This document shows, in pieces, positions 48,560 through 62,500 of a stretch of DNA of 64,000 nt. A program made the position numbers and the translations under genes. This stretch comes from Pomacea canaliculata. Taxonomy: Eukaryota > Mollusca > Gastropoda > Architaenioglossa > Ampullariidae. The stretch lies in the NCBI RefSeq assembly GCF_003073045.1, contig NC_037590.1, positions 38,804,751 to 38,868,750 of the forward strand, read 5' to 3'. Each line of letters begins with the position of its first letter. Position 1 is the first letter of the stretch. The notes under the pieces were generated by a model, which saw only the letters and a program-made list of their open reading frames with translations, searched no databases and had not been told where the DNA came from.

Positions 48560-48960
48560 AGCCAAGACCAAGAGCCAAGAGCCAAGACCAAGAGCCAAGA
48601 GCCAAGAGCAAGAGCCAAGAGCAAGAGCCAAGAGCAAGAAGCCAAGAGCCAAGAGCCAAGAGCCAGAGCCAAGAGCAAGAGCCAAGAGCCAAGAGCCAAA
48701 GAGCCAAGAGCCAAGAGCCAAGAGCCAAGAGCCAAGAGCCAAGAGCCAAAGAGCCAAAGAGCAGAGCCAAGAGCCAAGAGCCAAGAGCCAAGAGCAAGAG
48801 CCAAAGAGGCCAAGAGCCCAAGAGCCAAGAGCCAAAAGCCCAAGAGCAAGAGCCAGAGCCCAAAGAAGCCAAGAGTCCAAGAGCCAAGAGCCAAGAGCCA
48901 GGCCAAGAGCCAAGAGCCAAGAGCCAAAGAGCCAAGAGCCAAAGAGCCAAGAGCAAGAGC
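48560..48960 (+). repeat. Heptamer satellite (CCAAGAG)n, degenerate
   Basis: A 7-bp unit AGCCAAG (same as CCAAGAG rotated) with many one-base gains and losses, starting at the gap edge, so its left end is missing. It differs from the CCAACAG heptamer at 33.4 kb by one base. It passes straight into the 62-bp array. Confidence 0.93.
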
Positions 48961-51900
48961 CTTAGCAGCGCGGGGTGGTGCTCCTGCCCAGTAAAGAAAG
49001 CTGGTGCCGACCCCCCACCCCGCCTTGCAAGCCGGGGTGGTGCTCCTGCCCAAGTAAAGAAAGCTGGTGCCAGAAGTGACCCACCCACCCCGCCTTGCAG
49101 CCGGGGGTGGTGCTCCTGCCCAGTAAAGAAGCTGGTGCCGACCCAACCCACCCCGCCTTGCAGCCGGGGTGGTGCTCCTGCCCAGTAAAGAAAGCCTGGT
49201 GCCTGTTTGACCCCACTCACCCCCGCCTTTGCCAGCCGGGGTGGTGCTCCCTGCCCCAAGATAAAGAAAGCTGGTCCAGGTGGATCCCACCCACCCGTCC
49301 TTGCAGGCCGGGGTGGGGTGCCTCCTGCCCAGTAAAGAAAGCTGGTGCCGACCCCCACCTCCGCCTGCAAGCCGGGGTGGTGCTCTTGCCAGTAAAGATA
49401 AGCTTGGTGCCTGACCCACCACCCGCCTTGCAGCCGGGGTGGTGCTCCTGCCCAGTTAAAGACAGCTGGTGCCGACCCCACCACCCCGCCTTGCAGCGGG
49501 GTGGTGCTCCTGCCCAGTAAAGAAGCTGGTGCCGACCCATCCCACTCCCGCTATGCAGCCGGGGTGGTGCTCCTTGGCCGGCAGTAAGAAAGCTAAGGTG
49601 CACGACCCAACCCACCCCGCCTTGCAGCCGGGTGGTGCTCCTGCCCAGGATAAAAGGAAAGCTGGTGCCGACCCACCCACCCACCGGCTTGCAGTCCGGG
49701 GGTGGTTGTCTGCACATTCCGACCCAGTAAGAAAGCTGGTGCCTATTTTGGGTGACCGCGACCATTCACCGTGGTGATACCAGCCTTTGCAGCCCGGAGG
49801 CCTGGTGCTCCTGCCCAGTAAAGAAGCTGGTGGCCGACCCAACCCACCCTCCGCCGTGGCAGCCAGGGTGGTGCTACTCTGCCCCCAGTAAAGAAAGCTG
49901 GTGCCGACCCACCCACCTCCTAGGCCTTGGCATGCCGGGGTGGGTGCTTCCTGCCAGTAAAGAAAGCTGGTGCCGACGCCACCCACCCCGCCTTGCAGCC
50001 GGGGTGGTGACTACCTAGCACCAGTATAAGAATAGCCTGGTAGCCGACCCACCCCACCCCGCCTTGCATCGCCGGGGTGGTGCTCCTCCCTCTAAAAAAG
50101 CTGGTGCCGACCACACACGCCCGCCTTGCCAGGCCGGGGTTGGTGCAATCCTGCCCACAGTAAAGAAAGCTGGATGCCCGGACCCACCCACCCCAGCCTG
50201 CAGCCGGGGCTGGTGCTCCTGCCCAGTAAAGAAAGCTGGTGCAGACCCCACCCACCCGCCTTGCAGCCGGGGTGGTGCTCCTGCCCAGTAAAGAAAGCTG
50301 GTGCCCTGACCCACCCACCCGCCTTGCGCCGGGGATGGTGCTCCTGCCCCAGTAAAAGAAAGCTGGTGCGACCCAACCCACCACCGCCTTGCACCGGGGT
50401 GGTGCTCTGCCCAGTAAAGAAGCTGGTGCCGACCCACCCCACTCCCGCCTTGCAGCCGGGGTGGTGCTCCTCCCAGTAAAGAAAGCTGGTGCCGACCCAC
50501 CGCACCCCCGCCTTGCAGCCCGGGGTGGTGCCCTGGCCAGTATAAGAAGCTGGTGCCGACCCCACCCACCCCCGCCTTCAGCCGGGGTGCTCCTGCCAGT
50601 AAAGAAAGCTGGTGCCGACCCACCCACCCCGCCTTGCAGCCGGGTGGTGCTCCGCCCAGTTAAAGAAAGCTGGTGCCACCCACCCACCCCGCCTTGAGCC
50701 GGTGGTGCTCCTGCCCAGTAAAGAAAGCTGGTGCGACCCACCCACCCCGCATTGCGACGGGGTGGTGCTCCTGCCCAGTAAAGAAAGCTGGTGCCGACCC
50801 CCCACCCGCCTTGCAGCCGGGGTGGTGCTCACTGCCAGTAAAGAAAGCGGTGCCCAGACGCCCATCCAACCCCGCCTTGCAGCCGGGGTGGTGCTCCTGC
50901 CCATAAAGAAAGCTGGTGCCGACCCACCACCCCCGCCTTTTGCAGCCGGGTGGTGCTCCTGCCCAGTAAAGTAAAGCTGGTGCCGACCCACCCACCCCGC
51001 CTTGCAGCCGGGTGGGTGGCTCCTGCCATAAGAAAGCCCTGGTGCGACCCACCCACCCCGCCTTGCAGCCGGGGTGGTGCTCCTGCCAGTAAAGAAGCTG
51101 GTTGCCGACCCAACCCACCCCGCCTTGCACCGGGGTGGTGCCCTGCCCACAGTAAAGAAAGCTGGTGCCGACCCACCCACCCGCCTTGCAGCCGGGGGTG
51201 CTCCTGCCCAGTAAAGAAAGCTGGTGCCGACCACCCACCCCGCCTGCAAGCCGGGGTGGTGCTCCTGCCCAGTAAAGAAAGCTGGTGCCGACCCACCCAC
51301 CGCCGCCGGCTTGCAGCCGGGGTGGTGCTCCGCCCAGTAAAGAAGCTGGTGCCGACGCCACCCACCCCGCCTGCTAGCCGGGGTGGTGCTCCTGCCAGTA
51401 AACGAAAGCTGGTGCCGACCACCCACCCCGCCTTGCAGCCGGGGTTGGTGCTCCCTGCCCAGTAAAGAAAGCTGTGCCGACCGCCACCCACCCCGCCTTT
51501 GCAGGCGGGGTGGTGCTCCTGCCCAGTAAAGAAAGCTGGTGCCGACCCACCCACCCCGCTTGCAAGCCGGGGTGGTGCTCCCTGCCCAGTAAAGAAAGCT
51601 GGTGCCGACGCCACCACCCCGCCTTGCACCGGGGTGGTGCTCCTGCCCAGTAAAAGAAAGCTGGTGCCGACCACCGCACCCACCACCGCCCTTTGCAGCC
51701 GGGGTGGTGCTCCTGCCAGTAAAGAAGCTGGTGCCGACCCACCCAACCCCGCCTTGGCAGCCGTGGTGCTCCTGCCCAGTAAAAAGAAAGCTGGTGCCGA
51801 CCCACCCACCCGCCTGCAGGCCGGGGTGGTGCTCCTGCCCAGTAAAGAAAAGCTGGTGCGACCCACCCAACCCGCGCCTGCAGCCGGGTGGTGCTCCTGC

Positions 51901-54900
51901 GCAGTAAAGAAAGCTGGTGCCCGACCACCCACCCCGCCTTGAGCCGGGGTGGTGCTCCTGCCCAGTAAAGAAGCTGGTGCCGACCCACCCACCCCCTTGC
52001 AGCGGGTGGTGCTCCTCCCAAGTAAAGAAGCTGGTGCCGACCCACCCACCCCCTTGCAGCCGGGGTGGTGCTCCTGCCCAGTAAAAGGAAGCTGGTGCGA
52101 CCCACCCACCCCGCCTTGCAGCCGGGGGTGCTCCTGCCCCAGTAAAGAAAGCTGGTGCCGACCGCGCCGCACCCCGCCTTGCAGGCCGGGTGGTGCTCCC
52201 TCCCAGTAAAGAAAGCTGGTGCCGACCCCACCACCGCCTTGCAGCCGGGGTGGTGCTCCTGCCCAGTAAAGAAAGCTGGTGCCGACCCACCCACCCCGCC
52301 TTTGCAGCCGGGTGGTGCTCCTGCCCAGTAAAAGAAAGCTGGTGCCGACCCACCCACCCCGCCTTGCAGCCGGGGTGGTGCTCCTGCCGTAAAGAAAGGG
52401 TGCGCCCACCCACCCCGCTGCAGCCGGGGTGGTTGCTCCTGCCCAGTAAAAGAAAGCTGGTGCCGACCCACACCCCGCCTTGCAGCCGGGTGGTGCTCCC
52501 TGCCCAGTAAAGAAAGCTGGTGCCGACCGCACCCACGCCCGCTTGCAGCCGGGGTGGTGCTCGTGCCCAGTAAAGAAAGCTGTGCCTGACCCACCACCCC
52601 CCGCTTGCAGCCGGGGTGTGCTCTGCCCAGTAAAGAAAAGCTGGTGCCGACCCACCCACCCCGCCTTGCAAAGCCGGGGTGGTGCTTCGCTGCCCAGTAA
52701 AGAAAAAGCTGGTGCCGGACCCACACCACCCCGCCCTTGCAGCCGGGTGGTGCTCCTGCCAGTAAAGAAAGCTGGTGCCGACACCCACCCCGGCCTGCAG
52801 CCGGGGTGGGTGCTCCTGCCCCAAGTAAAAGAAAGCTGGTGCCGACCCACCCACCCCGCCTTGCCAGCCGGGGTGGTGCGCGCGTCCTGCCCCAGTAAAG
52901 AGAAAGCTGGTGCCGACCCCACCCACCCCGCCTTGCAGCGGGGTGGTGCTCCTGCCCCAGTTAAAGAAAGCCTGCTGCCGACCCACCCCCCTCCCGCCTT
53001 GCAGCCGGGGTGGTAGCATCCTGCCGGCAGTAGAAGAAAGCTGGTGCCTTGGACCCACCCACCCGCCTTGCTGCCGGGGTGGGTGCTCCTGCAGTAAATG
53101 ATAAGCTGGTGCCGACTCTGCACCCCACCGGCTGCAGCCGATGCCCAGTAAAGAAAAGCTGGTGCCGAAGAGACCACCCCACCGCGCCGAGCCTTGCCAG
53201 CCAGATGCTCCTGCCCCAGGTAATATGAAAAGCTGGTGCGACCCACCACGACCGCCTCTGCCGGGTGGTTTCCATGCCAAGATATAAAGAAGCTGGTGCC
53301 GACCACCCACCCCGCCTTGCCAGCCGGGGTGGTGCTCCTGCCCCAGTAAAGAAAAGCTGGTGCCGACCCACCCACCCCGCCTTGGCAGCCGGGGTGGTGC
53401 CTCCTGCCCCAGTAAAGAAAGCTGGTGCCGACCCACCCACCCCGCTTGCAGGCCGGGGTGGTGCCCTCCTGCCCGTAAAGAAACTGGTGCCGACCCACCC
53501 ACGCCGCCTGCAGCGGGGTGGTGCTCCTCCCAGTAAAAGCTGGTGCCAAGACCCACCCACCCGCCTTGCAAGCGGGGGGTGCTCCTGCCCAGTAAAGAAA
53601 GCTGGTGCCGACCCACCCACCCCGACTTGCAGCGGGGTGGTGCTCCTGCCCAGTAAAGAAAGCTGGTGCCGACCCAACCCACCCCGCCTTGCAGCCGGGG
53701 TGGTGCTCGCCTTGCCCAGTTAAAGAAAGCTGGTGCCGACCCACCCACCCGCCTTGCACCGGGGTGGTGCTCCTGCCCAGTAAAAGAAAGCTGGTGCCGA
53801 CCCACCCACCCCGCTGCAGCCGGGGTGGTGCTCCTGCCCAAGTAAAGAAAGCCTGGTTGGCGACCCACCCCACCCCGCCTTGCAGCCGGGGTGGTCTCCT
53901 GCCCAGTAAAAAAGCTGGTGCCGACCCACCCACCCCGCCTTGCAGCCGGGGTGGTGCTTCCTGCCCAGTAAAAAAGCTGGGTGCGACCCACCCACCCTTG
54001 CTTGCATAGCCGGGGTGGGCTCCTGCCCGAGCACAGAAAGTCTGTGTGTCCCCGACCACACCCACTCGACCGCCATTGCCAGGCCGGGGTGGTTGCTCCT
54101 GCCTCAGTAAAGGAAAGCGATGCCTGACGCCACCTGGCACCCGGCCCAGCCTTGCGAGCCGGTGAGATTCGGCGCTCCTGCCCCACAGATAGAAGAGAGA
54201 GCTGGGTGCAATGAGAGACCATCACAGCCCGCCTTGCATGCCAGGGTGGTGCTACGCTGCCACAGTTAAGTAGAAATGTGGCTGCCAAGGAGGAGCCACA
54301 CCACACCCGCGTTGCAGCCGTGGCGTCGGTGCCCTGCCCAGTAAAAGAAAGCTGGTGCCGACCCGACACGCACTCCGCGCGTGCAGGGTGGACTGCGGCT
54401 ACACCTGCCGCAGTAAAGAAAGCTGGTGCGAAGCACGCACTAGCACGCTTGCAGCCGGGGTGGAGTGGCTTACCTGCCCAGTCACACCAAGAGCTAGAAA
54501 AGGACCTACACTCTTATCACCGCCCCTTGCAGCCGGGGTGGTGCTGCTGCCCGAGGTAAAAGAAAAGCTGGGTGCCGTCAGACCACACCCACCCGCCTTC
54601 GCAGCGGGGTGGTGGCTCCTGCCCGACAGATAAAAAGAAAGCTGGTGCCGACCCACCCCCCCCGCCTTGGCAGCGGGTGGTGCTCCTGCCAGTAAAGAAA
54701 GCTGGTGCCGACCCACCCACCCCGCCTTGCAGCCGGGGTGGTGCTTCCTGCCAGCAGTAAAGAAAAGCTGGTGCCGACCCACCCACCCCGCTTGCACGCG
54801 CGGGCGTGGTCCCTGCCCAGTGAAAAAAGCTGGCTGTCCGGCCACTCCAGAAATCCCGGGAGGTGGTGCTTCCTGCCCAGTAAAGAAAAGCTGGTGCGAC

Positions 54901-56540
54901 CCACCCACCCCGCCTGCAAGCCGGGGTGGTGCTCCTGCCAAGTAAAGAAAGCTGGTGCCGACCACCATCCCCGCCTTGCAGGCCGGGGTGGTGCTCCTGC
55001 CCAGTTAAAGAAAGCTGGTGCCGACCCACCCACCCCTTGCAGCCGGGGTGGTGCTCACTGCCCAGTAAAGAAAGCTGGTGCCGACGCTCCACCCACCCGC
55101 TTGCAAGCGGGGTGGTGCCTACCTGCCGCAGTAAAAGAAGCTTTGGTGCCGACCACCCACCCCGCCTTGCAGCCGGGGTGGTGCTCCTGCCCCAGTAAAA
55201 AAGTGGTGCCGAACCCGCATCAACCAGCTCCCGGCCTTGCAGCCTCAGGGAGTGGCTGGCCCTAGCCCAAGTAAAGAGAAGCTGTGCCGACCCACCCACC
55301 CCGCCTTGCAGCCGGGGTGGTGCTCGCCTGCCCAGTAAAGAAAGCTGGATGCCGAACCCACACCACCCCGCCTTGCAGGCCGGGTGGTGCTCCTGCCCAG
55401 TAAAGAAAGCTGGTGCCCGACCCACCCACCCCGCCTTGCAGCCGGGGTGGTGCTCCCTGCCAGTAAGAAAGCTGGTGCCGACCCCACCCACCCCGCCTTT
55501 GCAGCCGGGGTGGTGCTCCTGCCCAGTAAGAAAGCTGGTGCCGACCCAACCCACCCGGCCTTGCAGCCGGGGTGGTGCCCCTGCCCAGTAAAGAAAAGCT
55601 GGTCCGACCCACCCACCCCGCCGCCTTGCGCCGGGGTGGTGCTCCTGCCCAAGTAAAGAGCTGGTGCCGACCCACCCACCCACGCCTTGCAGCCGGGGTG
55701 GTGCTCCTGCCCAGTAAAAGAAAGCTGGTGGCCGACCCACCCACCCCCTTGGCAGCCGGGTGGTGCTCCTGCCCAGTAAAGAAAGCTGGTGGCCGACCCC
55801 ACCCACCCCGCCTTGCAGCCGGGGTGGTGCTCCTGCCCAGTAAAGAAGCTGGTGCCGACCCACCCAACCCCGCCTTGCAGCCGGGGTGGAGTGCTCCTGC
55901 CCAGTAAAAAGAAAGCTGGTGCGACCCACCCACCCGCCTTGCAGCCGGGTGTGCTCCTGCCCAGTAAAGAAAGCTGGTGCCGACCCACCCACCCCGCCTT
56001 GCAGCCGGGTGTGCTCCTGCCCAGTAAAGAAAGCTGTGCCGACCCACCCACCCCGCCCTATGCAGCCGGGTGGTGCTCCTGCCCAAGTAAAGAAAGCTGG
56101 TGCCAGACCCACTCCACCCCGCTTGCAAAAGGCCGGGGTGGTGCTCCCTGCCCAGTAAAGAAAGCTGGTGCCGACCCACCCACCCCGCCTTGCAGCCGGG
56201 GTGGTGCTCCCTGCCCAGTAAAGAAGCTGGTGCGACCCACCCACCCCGCCTTTGCAGCCGGGGTGGGTGCTCTCCTGCCAGTAAAAGAAAGCTGGTGCCG
56301 ACCACCCACCCCGCCTTGCCAGCCGGGGTGGGTGCTCCTGCCCAGTAAAGAAAGCTGGTGCCGAACCACCACCCCGCCTTGCAGCCGGGGTGGTGCTCAC
56401 TGCCCCAGTAAAGAAGCTGTGCGACCGCACCCACCCCCGCCTTGCAGCCGGGGTTGGTGCTCCTGCCAGTAAAGAAAGCTGGTGCGACCCACCCACCCCG
56501 CCTTGCAGCCGGGGTGGTGCTCCTGCCCAGTAAGAAAGCT
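48961..56540 (+). repeat. 62-bp minisatellite, type B, noisy, ~120 copies
   Basis: Relative of the type A unit with CAGTAAAGAAAGCTGG in place of CAGTGGTAAAGCTGG; still CCACCCACCCCGCC, TTGCAG, CCGGGGTGGTGCTCCTG. Nominal period 62 bp, but insertions, deletions and substitutions are very frequent, worst at about 53.0-54.6 kb, where some units are hardly recognisable. Confidence 0.93.
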
Positions 56541-59500
56541 TGGTGCCGACCCACCCACCCCGCCTTGCACCGGTGGTGCTTCCTGCCAGTAGAAGCTGGT
56601 GCCCGACCCACCCACACCCGCTTGCAGCCGGGGTGGTGGCTCCTGCCCAGTAGAAAGCTGGTGCCGACCCACCACACCCGCCTTGCAGCCGGGGCGTCGT
56701 GCTCCTGCCCAGTAAGAAAAGCTTTGCGACCCCACCCACACCCGCCTTGCACCGGGTGGTGCTCCTGCCCAGTAAAGACCCACCCACACCCGCCTTGCGC
56801 CGGGGGTTGGGCGCCTGCCCAGTAAGAAAGCTGGTGCCGACCCACCCACACCGCCTTGCAGCCGGGTGTGCTCCTGCCCGTAAGAAAGCTGGTGCCGACC
56901 CACCCACACCCGCCTTGCCAGCCAGGGGTGGTGCTCCTGCCCAGTAAGAAACTGGGCCGACCCACCCACACCCGCCTGCAGCCGGGTGTGCTCCTGCCCA
57001 GCTAAGAAAGCTGGTCCAGACCCACCCACACCCGCCTTCTGGCCGGCGGGGTGGTGCTCTCTGCCCCAGTAAGAAAAGCTGGTGGCCGACCCACCCACCA
57101 CCCGCCTTGCAGCCGGGGTGGGTGCTCCTGCCAGTAAAGAAAGCTGGTGCCACCCACCCAACCCGCCTTTAGCAGCCGAGTGTTGCTCCTCCCAGTAAGA
57201 AGCTTGGTGCCGACCACCCACACCCGCCTTGCAGCCGGGTGGTGCTCCTGCCCAGTGAAGAAAGCTGGTGCCAACCCACCCACACCCGCCTGCAGCCAGG
57301 GGTGGTGCTCCTGGTAAGAAAGCTGGGTCCGACCCACCCACACCGCCTTGCAGCCGGGGTGGGCTCCTGCCCAGTAGAAGCTGGTGCGACCCACCCACCA
57401 CCGCCTTGCAGCACGGGGTGGTGCTCCTGCCCAGTAGAAAGCTGGTGCCGACCCACCGCACACCCGCCTTGCAGCCGGGGGCTGGCCTTGCACCGCGTAA
57501 GAAGCTCGGGTGCCGACCCACCCACACCCGCCTTGCAGCCGGCTCGAGTGGGGCTGCCCAGTAAGAAGCTGCGTTGCCGAACCCGACCCACCCGCCTTGC
57601 AGCCGGGGTGGTGCTCCTGTCCCAGTAAGAAAGCTGGTGCCGACCCACCCACCCCGCCTTGCAGCCGGTGTGCTCCTGCCAGTAAGAAAGCTGGTGCCGA
57701 CCCACACACCCGCCTTGCAGCCGGGGGTGGTGCTCCTGCCCAGTAAGAAGCTGTGCCGACCCACCCACCCCGCCTTGCAGCCCGGGTGGTGCTCCTGGCC
57801 CAGTAAGAAAGCTGGTGCCGAACCCACCCACACCGCCTTGCAGCCGAGGGTGCTCCTGCTCTCCGTAAGAAAGCTGTGCCGACCCACCCACACCCGCTTG
57901 CAGCCGTGGTGCTCCTGCCCAGTAAGAAAGCTTGTGCCGACCCACCACACCCGCCTTGCAGCCGGGGTGGTGCTCCTGCCAGTAAGAAAGCTGGTGCCGA
58001 CCCACCCACACCCGCCTTGCAGCCGGTGGTGCTTTTTTTTCTGCCCAGTAAGAAGCTGGTGCCGACCCACCCACACCCCGCCTTTGCAGCCGGGTGGTGC
58101 TCCTGCCCAGTAAGAAAGCTGGGCCGACCACCCCACCCGCCTTGCAGCCGGGTGGTGCTCCTGCCCAGTAAGAAAGCTGGTGCCCCACCCACCCCACCCG
58201 CCTGAGCCCATGGGTGTCCTGTAGAAAAGCTGCCGACCCACCCACACCCCCTGCCCATAAGAAAGCTGGGCCGACCCACCACACACCCGCCTTGCAGCCG
58301 GGTGGTGCTCCTGCCCAGTAAGAAAGCTGTGCGACCCACCCAACCCGCCTTGCAGCCGGGTGGTGCTCCTGCCAGTAAGAAAGCTGGGTCGACCCACCCC
58401 ACGCCCGCCTTGCAGCCGGGGTGTGCTCCTGCCCAGTAAGAAGCTGGTGCCGACCCACCACACGCCCAGCCCTCCTGCCTGGTGCCGCACCCCACACCGC
58501 CTTGCAGCCGGTGGTGCTCCTGCCCAGTAGCTGGTGCCGACCCACCCACACCCGCCTTGCACCAGTAACCAGACCCCGCCTTGCAAAGTGGTGACCCACC
58601 CACACGCCTTGCAGCCGTAAGAAAGCTGGTGCCACCCACCCACACCCGCTTTCCAGCTCCTGCAAAGAAAGTGCTGCCGAACCCACCCACACCCGCCCAG
58701 CCGTCCAAGTGCCCAGTAAGAAAGCCGACCCACCCACCCCGCCTTGCAGCAGTAAGAAACTGGTCCGACCCACCCACACCCGCCTTGCAGCCGGTGGTGC
58801 TCCTGCCCAGTAAAGAAGCTGGTGCCGACCCACCCACACCCGCCTTGCAGCCGGGTTGCTCCTGCCCAGTAAAGAAAGCTGGTGCCGACCCACCCACACC
58901 CGCCTTGCAGCCGGGGTGTGCGCCTGCCAGTAAGAAAGCTGGTGCCGACCCACCCACACCCGCCTTGCAGCCGGGGTGGTGCTCCTGCCCAGTAAGAAAG
59001 CTGGTGCCGACCACCCACACCCGCCTTGCAGCCGGGGGTGCTCCTGCCCAGTAAGAAAGCTGGTGCCGACCCACCCACACCCGCCTTGCAGCCGGGGTGG
59101 TGCTCCTGCCCAGTAAAGAAAGCTGGTGCCGACCCACCCACACCGCCTTGCAGCCGGGTGGTGCTCCTGCCCAGTAAGAAAGCTGGTGCCGACCCACCCA
59201 CACCCGCCTTGCAGCCGGGGTGGTGCTCCTGCCCAGTAAGAAAGCTGGTGCCGACCACCCACACCCGCCTTGCAGCCGGTGGTGCTCCTGCCCAGTAAGA
59301 AAGCTGGTGCCGACCCACCCACACCCGCCTTGCAGCCGGGGTGTGCTCCTGCCCAGTAAGAAAGCTGGTGCCGACCCACCCACACCCGCCTGCAGCCGGG
59401 GTGGTGCTTCCTGCCCAGTAAGAAAGCTGGTGCCGACCCACCCACACCCGCCTTGCAGCCGGGTGGTGCTCCTGCCCAGTAAGAAAGCTGGTGCCGACCC

Positions 59501-62500
59501 ACCCACACCCGCCTTGCAGCCGGGGTGGTGCTCCTGCCCAGTAAAAAGAAAGCTGGTGCCGACCCACCCACACCCGCCTTGCAGCCGGGGTGGTGCTTCC
59601 TGCCCAGTAAGAAAGCTGGTGCCGACCCACCCACACCCGCCTTGCAGCCGGGGTGGTGCTCCTGCCCAGTAAGAAAGCTGGTGCCGACCCACCCACACCC
59701 GCCTTGCAGCCGGGTGGTGCTCCTGCCCAGTAAGAAAGCTGGTGCCGACCCACCCACACCCGCCTTGCAGCCGGGGTGGTGCTCCTGCCCAGTAAGAAAG
59801 CTGGTGCCGACCCACCCACACCCGCCTTGCAGCCGGGGTGGTGCTCCTGCCCAGTAAGAAAGCTGGTGCCGACCCACCCACACCCGCCTTGCAGCCGGGG
59901 TGGTGCTCCTGCCCAGTAAGAAAGCTGGTGCCGACCACCCACACCCGCCTTGCAGCCGGGTGGTGCTCCTGCCCAGTAAGAAAGCTGGTGCCGACCCACC
60001 CACACCCGCCTTGCAGCCGGGTGGTGCTCCTGCCCAGTAAAGAAAGCTGGTGCCGACCCACCCACACCCGCCTTGCAGCCGGGGTGGTGCTCCTGCCCAG
60101 TAAGAAAGCTGGTGCCGACCCACCCACACCCGCCTTGCAGCCGGGGTGGTGCTCCTGCCCAGTAAGAAAGCTGGTGCCGACCCACCCACACCCGCCTTGC
60201 AGCCGGGGTGGTGCTCCTGCCCAGTAAGAAAGCTGGTGCCGACCCACCCACACCCGCCTTGCAGCCGGGTGGTGCTCCTGCCCAGTAAGAAAGCTGGTGC
60301 CGACCCACCCACACCCGCCTTGCAGCCGGGGTGGTGCTCCTGCCCAGTAAGAAAGCTGGTGCCGACCCACCCACACCCGCCTTGCAGCCGGGGTGGTGCT
60401 CCTGCCCAGTAAGAAAGCTGGTGCCGACCCACCCACACCCGCCTTGCAGCCGGTGGTGCTCCTGCCCAGTAAGAAAGCTGGTGCCGACCCACCCACACCC
60501 GCCTTGCAGCCGGGTGGTGCTCCTGCCCAGTAAGAAAGCTGGTGCCGACCCACCCACACCCGCCTTGCAGCCGGGGTGGTGCTCCTGCCAGTAAGAAAGC
60601 TGGTGCCGACCCACCCACACCCGCCTTGCAGCCGGGGTGGTGCTCCTGCCCAGTAAGAAAGCTGGTGCCGACCCACCCACACCCGCCTTGCAGCCGGGGT
60701 GGTGCTCCTGCCCAGTAAGAAAGCTGGTGCCGACCCACCCACACCCGCCTTGCAGCCGGGTGGTGCTCCTGCCCAGTAAGAAAGCTGGTGCCGACCCACC
60801 CACACCCGCCTTGCAGCCGGGGTGGTGCTCCTGCCCAGTAAGAAAGCTGGTGCCGACCCACCCACACCCGCCTTGCAGCCGGGTGGTGCTCCTGCCCAGT
60901 AAGAAAGCTGTGCCGACCCACCCACACCCGCCTTGCAGCCGGGGTGGTGCTCCTGCCCAGTAAGAAAGCTGGTGCCGACCCACCCACACCCGCCTTGCAG
61001 CCGGGGTGGTGCTCCTGCCCAGTAAGAAAGCTGGTGCCGACCCACCCACACCCGCCTTGCAGCCGGGGTGGTGCTCCTGCCCAGTAAGAAAGCTGGTGCC
61101 GACCCACCCACACCCGCCTTGCAGCCGGGGTGGTGCTCCTGCCCAGTAAGAAAGCTGGTGCCGACCCACCCACACCCGCCTTGCAGCCGGGTGGTGCTCC
61201 TGCCCAGTAAGAAAGCTGGTGCCGACCCACCCACACCCGCCTTGCAGCCGGGGTGGTGCTCCTGCCCAGTAAGAAAGCTGGTGCCGACCCACCCACACCC
61301 GCCTTGCAGCCGGGGTGGTGCTCCTGCCCAGTAAGAAAGCTGGTGCCGACCCACCCACACCCGCCTTGCAGCCGGGGTGGTGCTCCTGCCCAGTAAGAAA
61401 GCTGGTGCCGACCCACCCACACCCGCCTTGCAGCCGGGGTGGTGCTCCTGCCCAGTAAGAAAGCTGGTGCCGACCCACCCACACCCGCCTTGCAGCCGGG
61501 GTGGTGCTCCTGCCCAGTAAGAAAGCTGGTGCCGACCCACCCACACCCGCCTTGCAGCCGGGGTGGTGCTCCTGCCCAGTAAGAAAGCTGGTGCCGACCC
61601 ACCCACACCCGCCTTGCAGCCGGGGTGGTGCTCCTGCCCAGTAAGAAAGCTGGTGCCGACCCACCCACACCCGCCTTGCAGCCGGGGTGGTGCTCCTGCC
61701 CAGTAAGAAAGCTGGTGCCGACCCACCCACACCCGCCTTGCAGCCGGGGTGGTGCTCCTGCCCAGTAAGAAAGCTGGTGCCGACCCACCCACACCCGCCT
61801 TGCAGCCGGGGTGGTGCTCCTGCCCAGTAAGAAAGCTGGTGCCGACCCACCCACACCCGCCTTGCAGCCGGGGTGGTGCTCCTGCCCAGTAAGAAAGCTG
61901 GTGCCGACCCACCCACACCCGCCTTGCAGCCGGGGTGGTGCTCCTGCCCAGTAAGAAAGCTGGTGCCGACCCACCCACACCCGCCTTGCAGCCGGGGTGG
62001 TGCTCCTGCCCAGTAAGAAAGCTGGTGCCGACCCACCCACACCCGCCTTGCAGCCGGGGTGGTGCTCCTGCCCAGTAAGAAAGCTGGTGCCGACCCACCC
62101 ACACCCGCCTTGCAGCCGGGGTGGTGCTCCTGCCCAGTTAAGAAAGCTGGTGCCGACCCACCCACACCCGCCTTGCAGCCGGGGTGGTGCTCCTGCCCAG
62201 TAAAGAAAGCTGGTGCCGACCCACCCACACCCGCCTTGCAGCCGGGGTGGTGCTCCTGCCCAGTAAGAAAGCTGGTGCCGACCCACCCACACCCGCCTTG
62301 CAGCCGGGTGGTGCTCCTGCCCAGTAAGAAAGCTGGTGCCGACCCACCCACACCCGCCTTGCAGCCGGGTGGTGCTCCTGCCCAGTAAGAAAGCTGGTGC
62401 CGACCCACCCACACCGCCTTGCAGCCGGGGTGGTGCTCCTGCCCAGTAAGAAAGCTGGTGCCGACCCACCCACACCCGCCTTGCAGCCGGGGTGGTGCTC

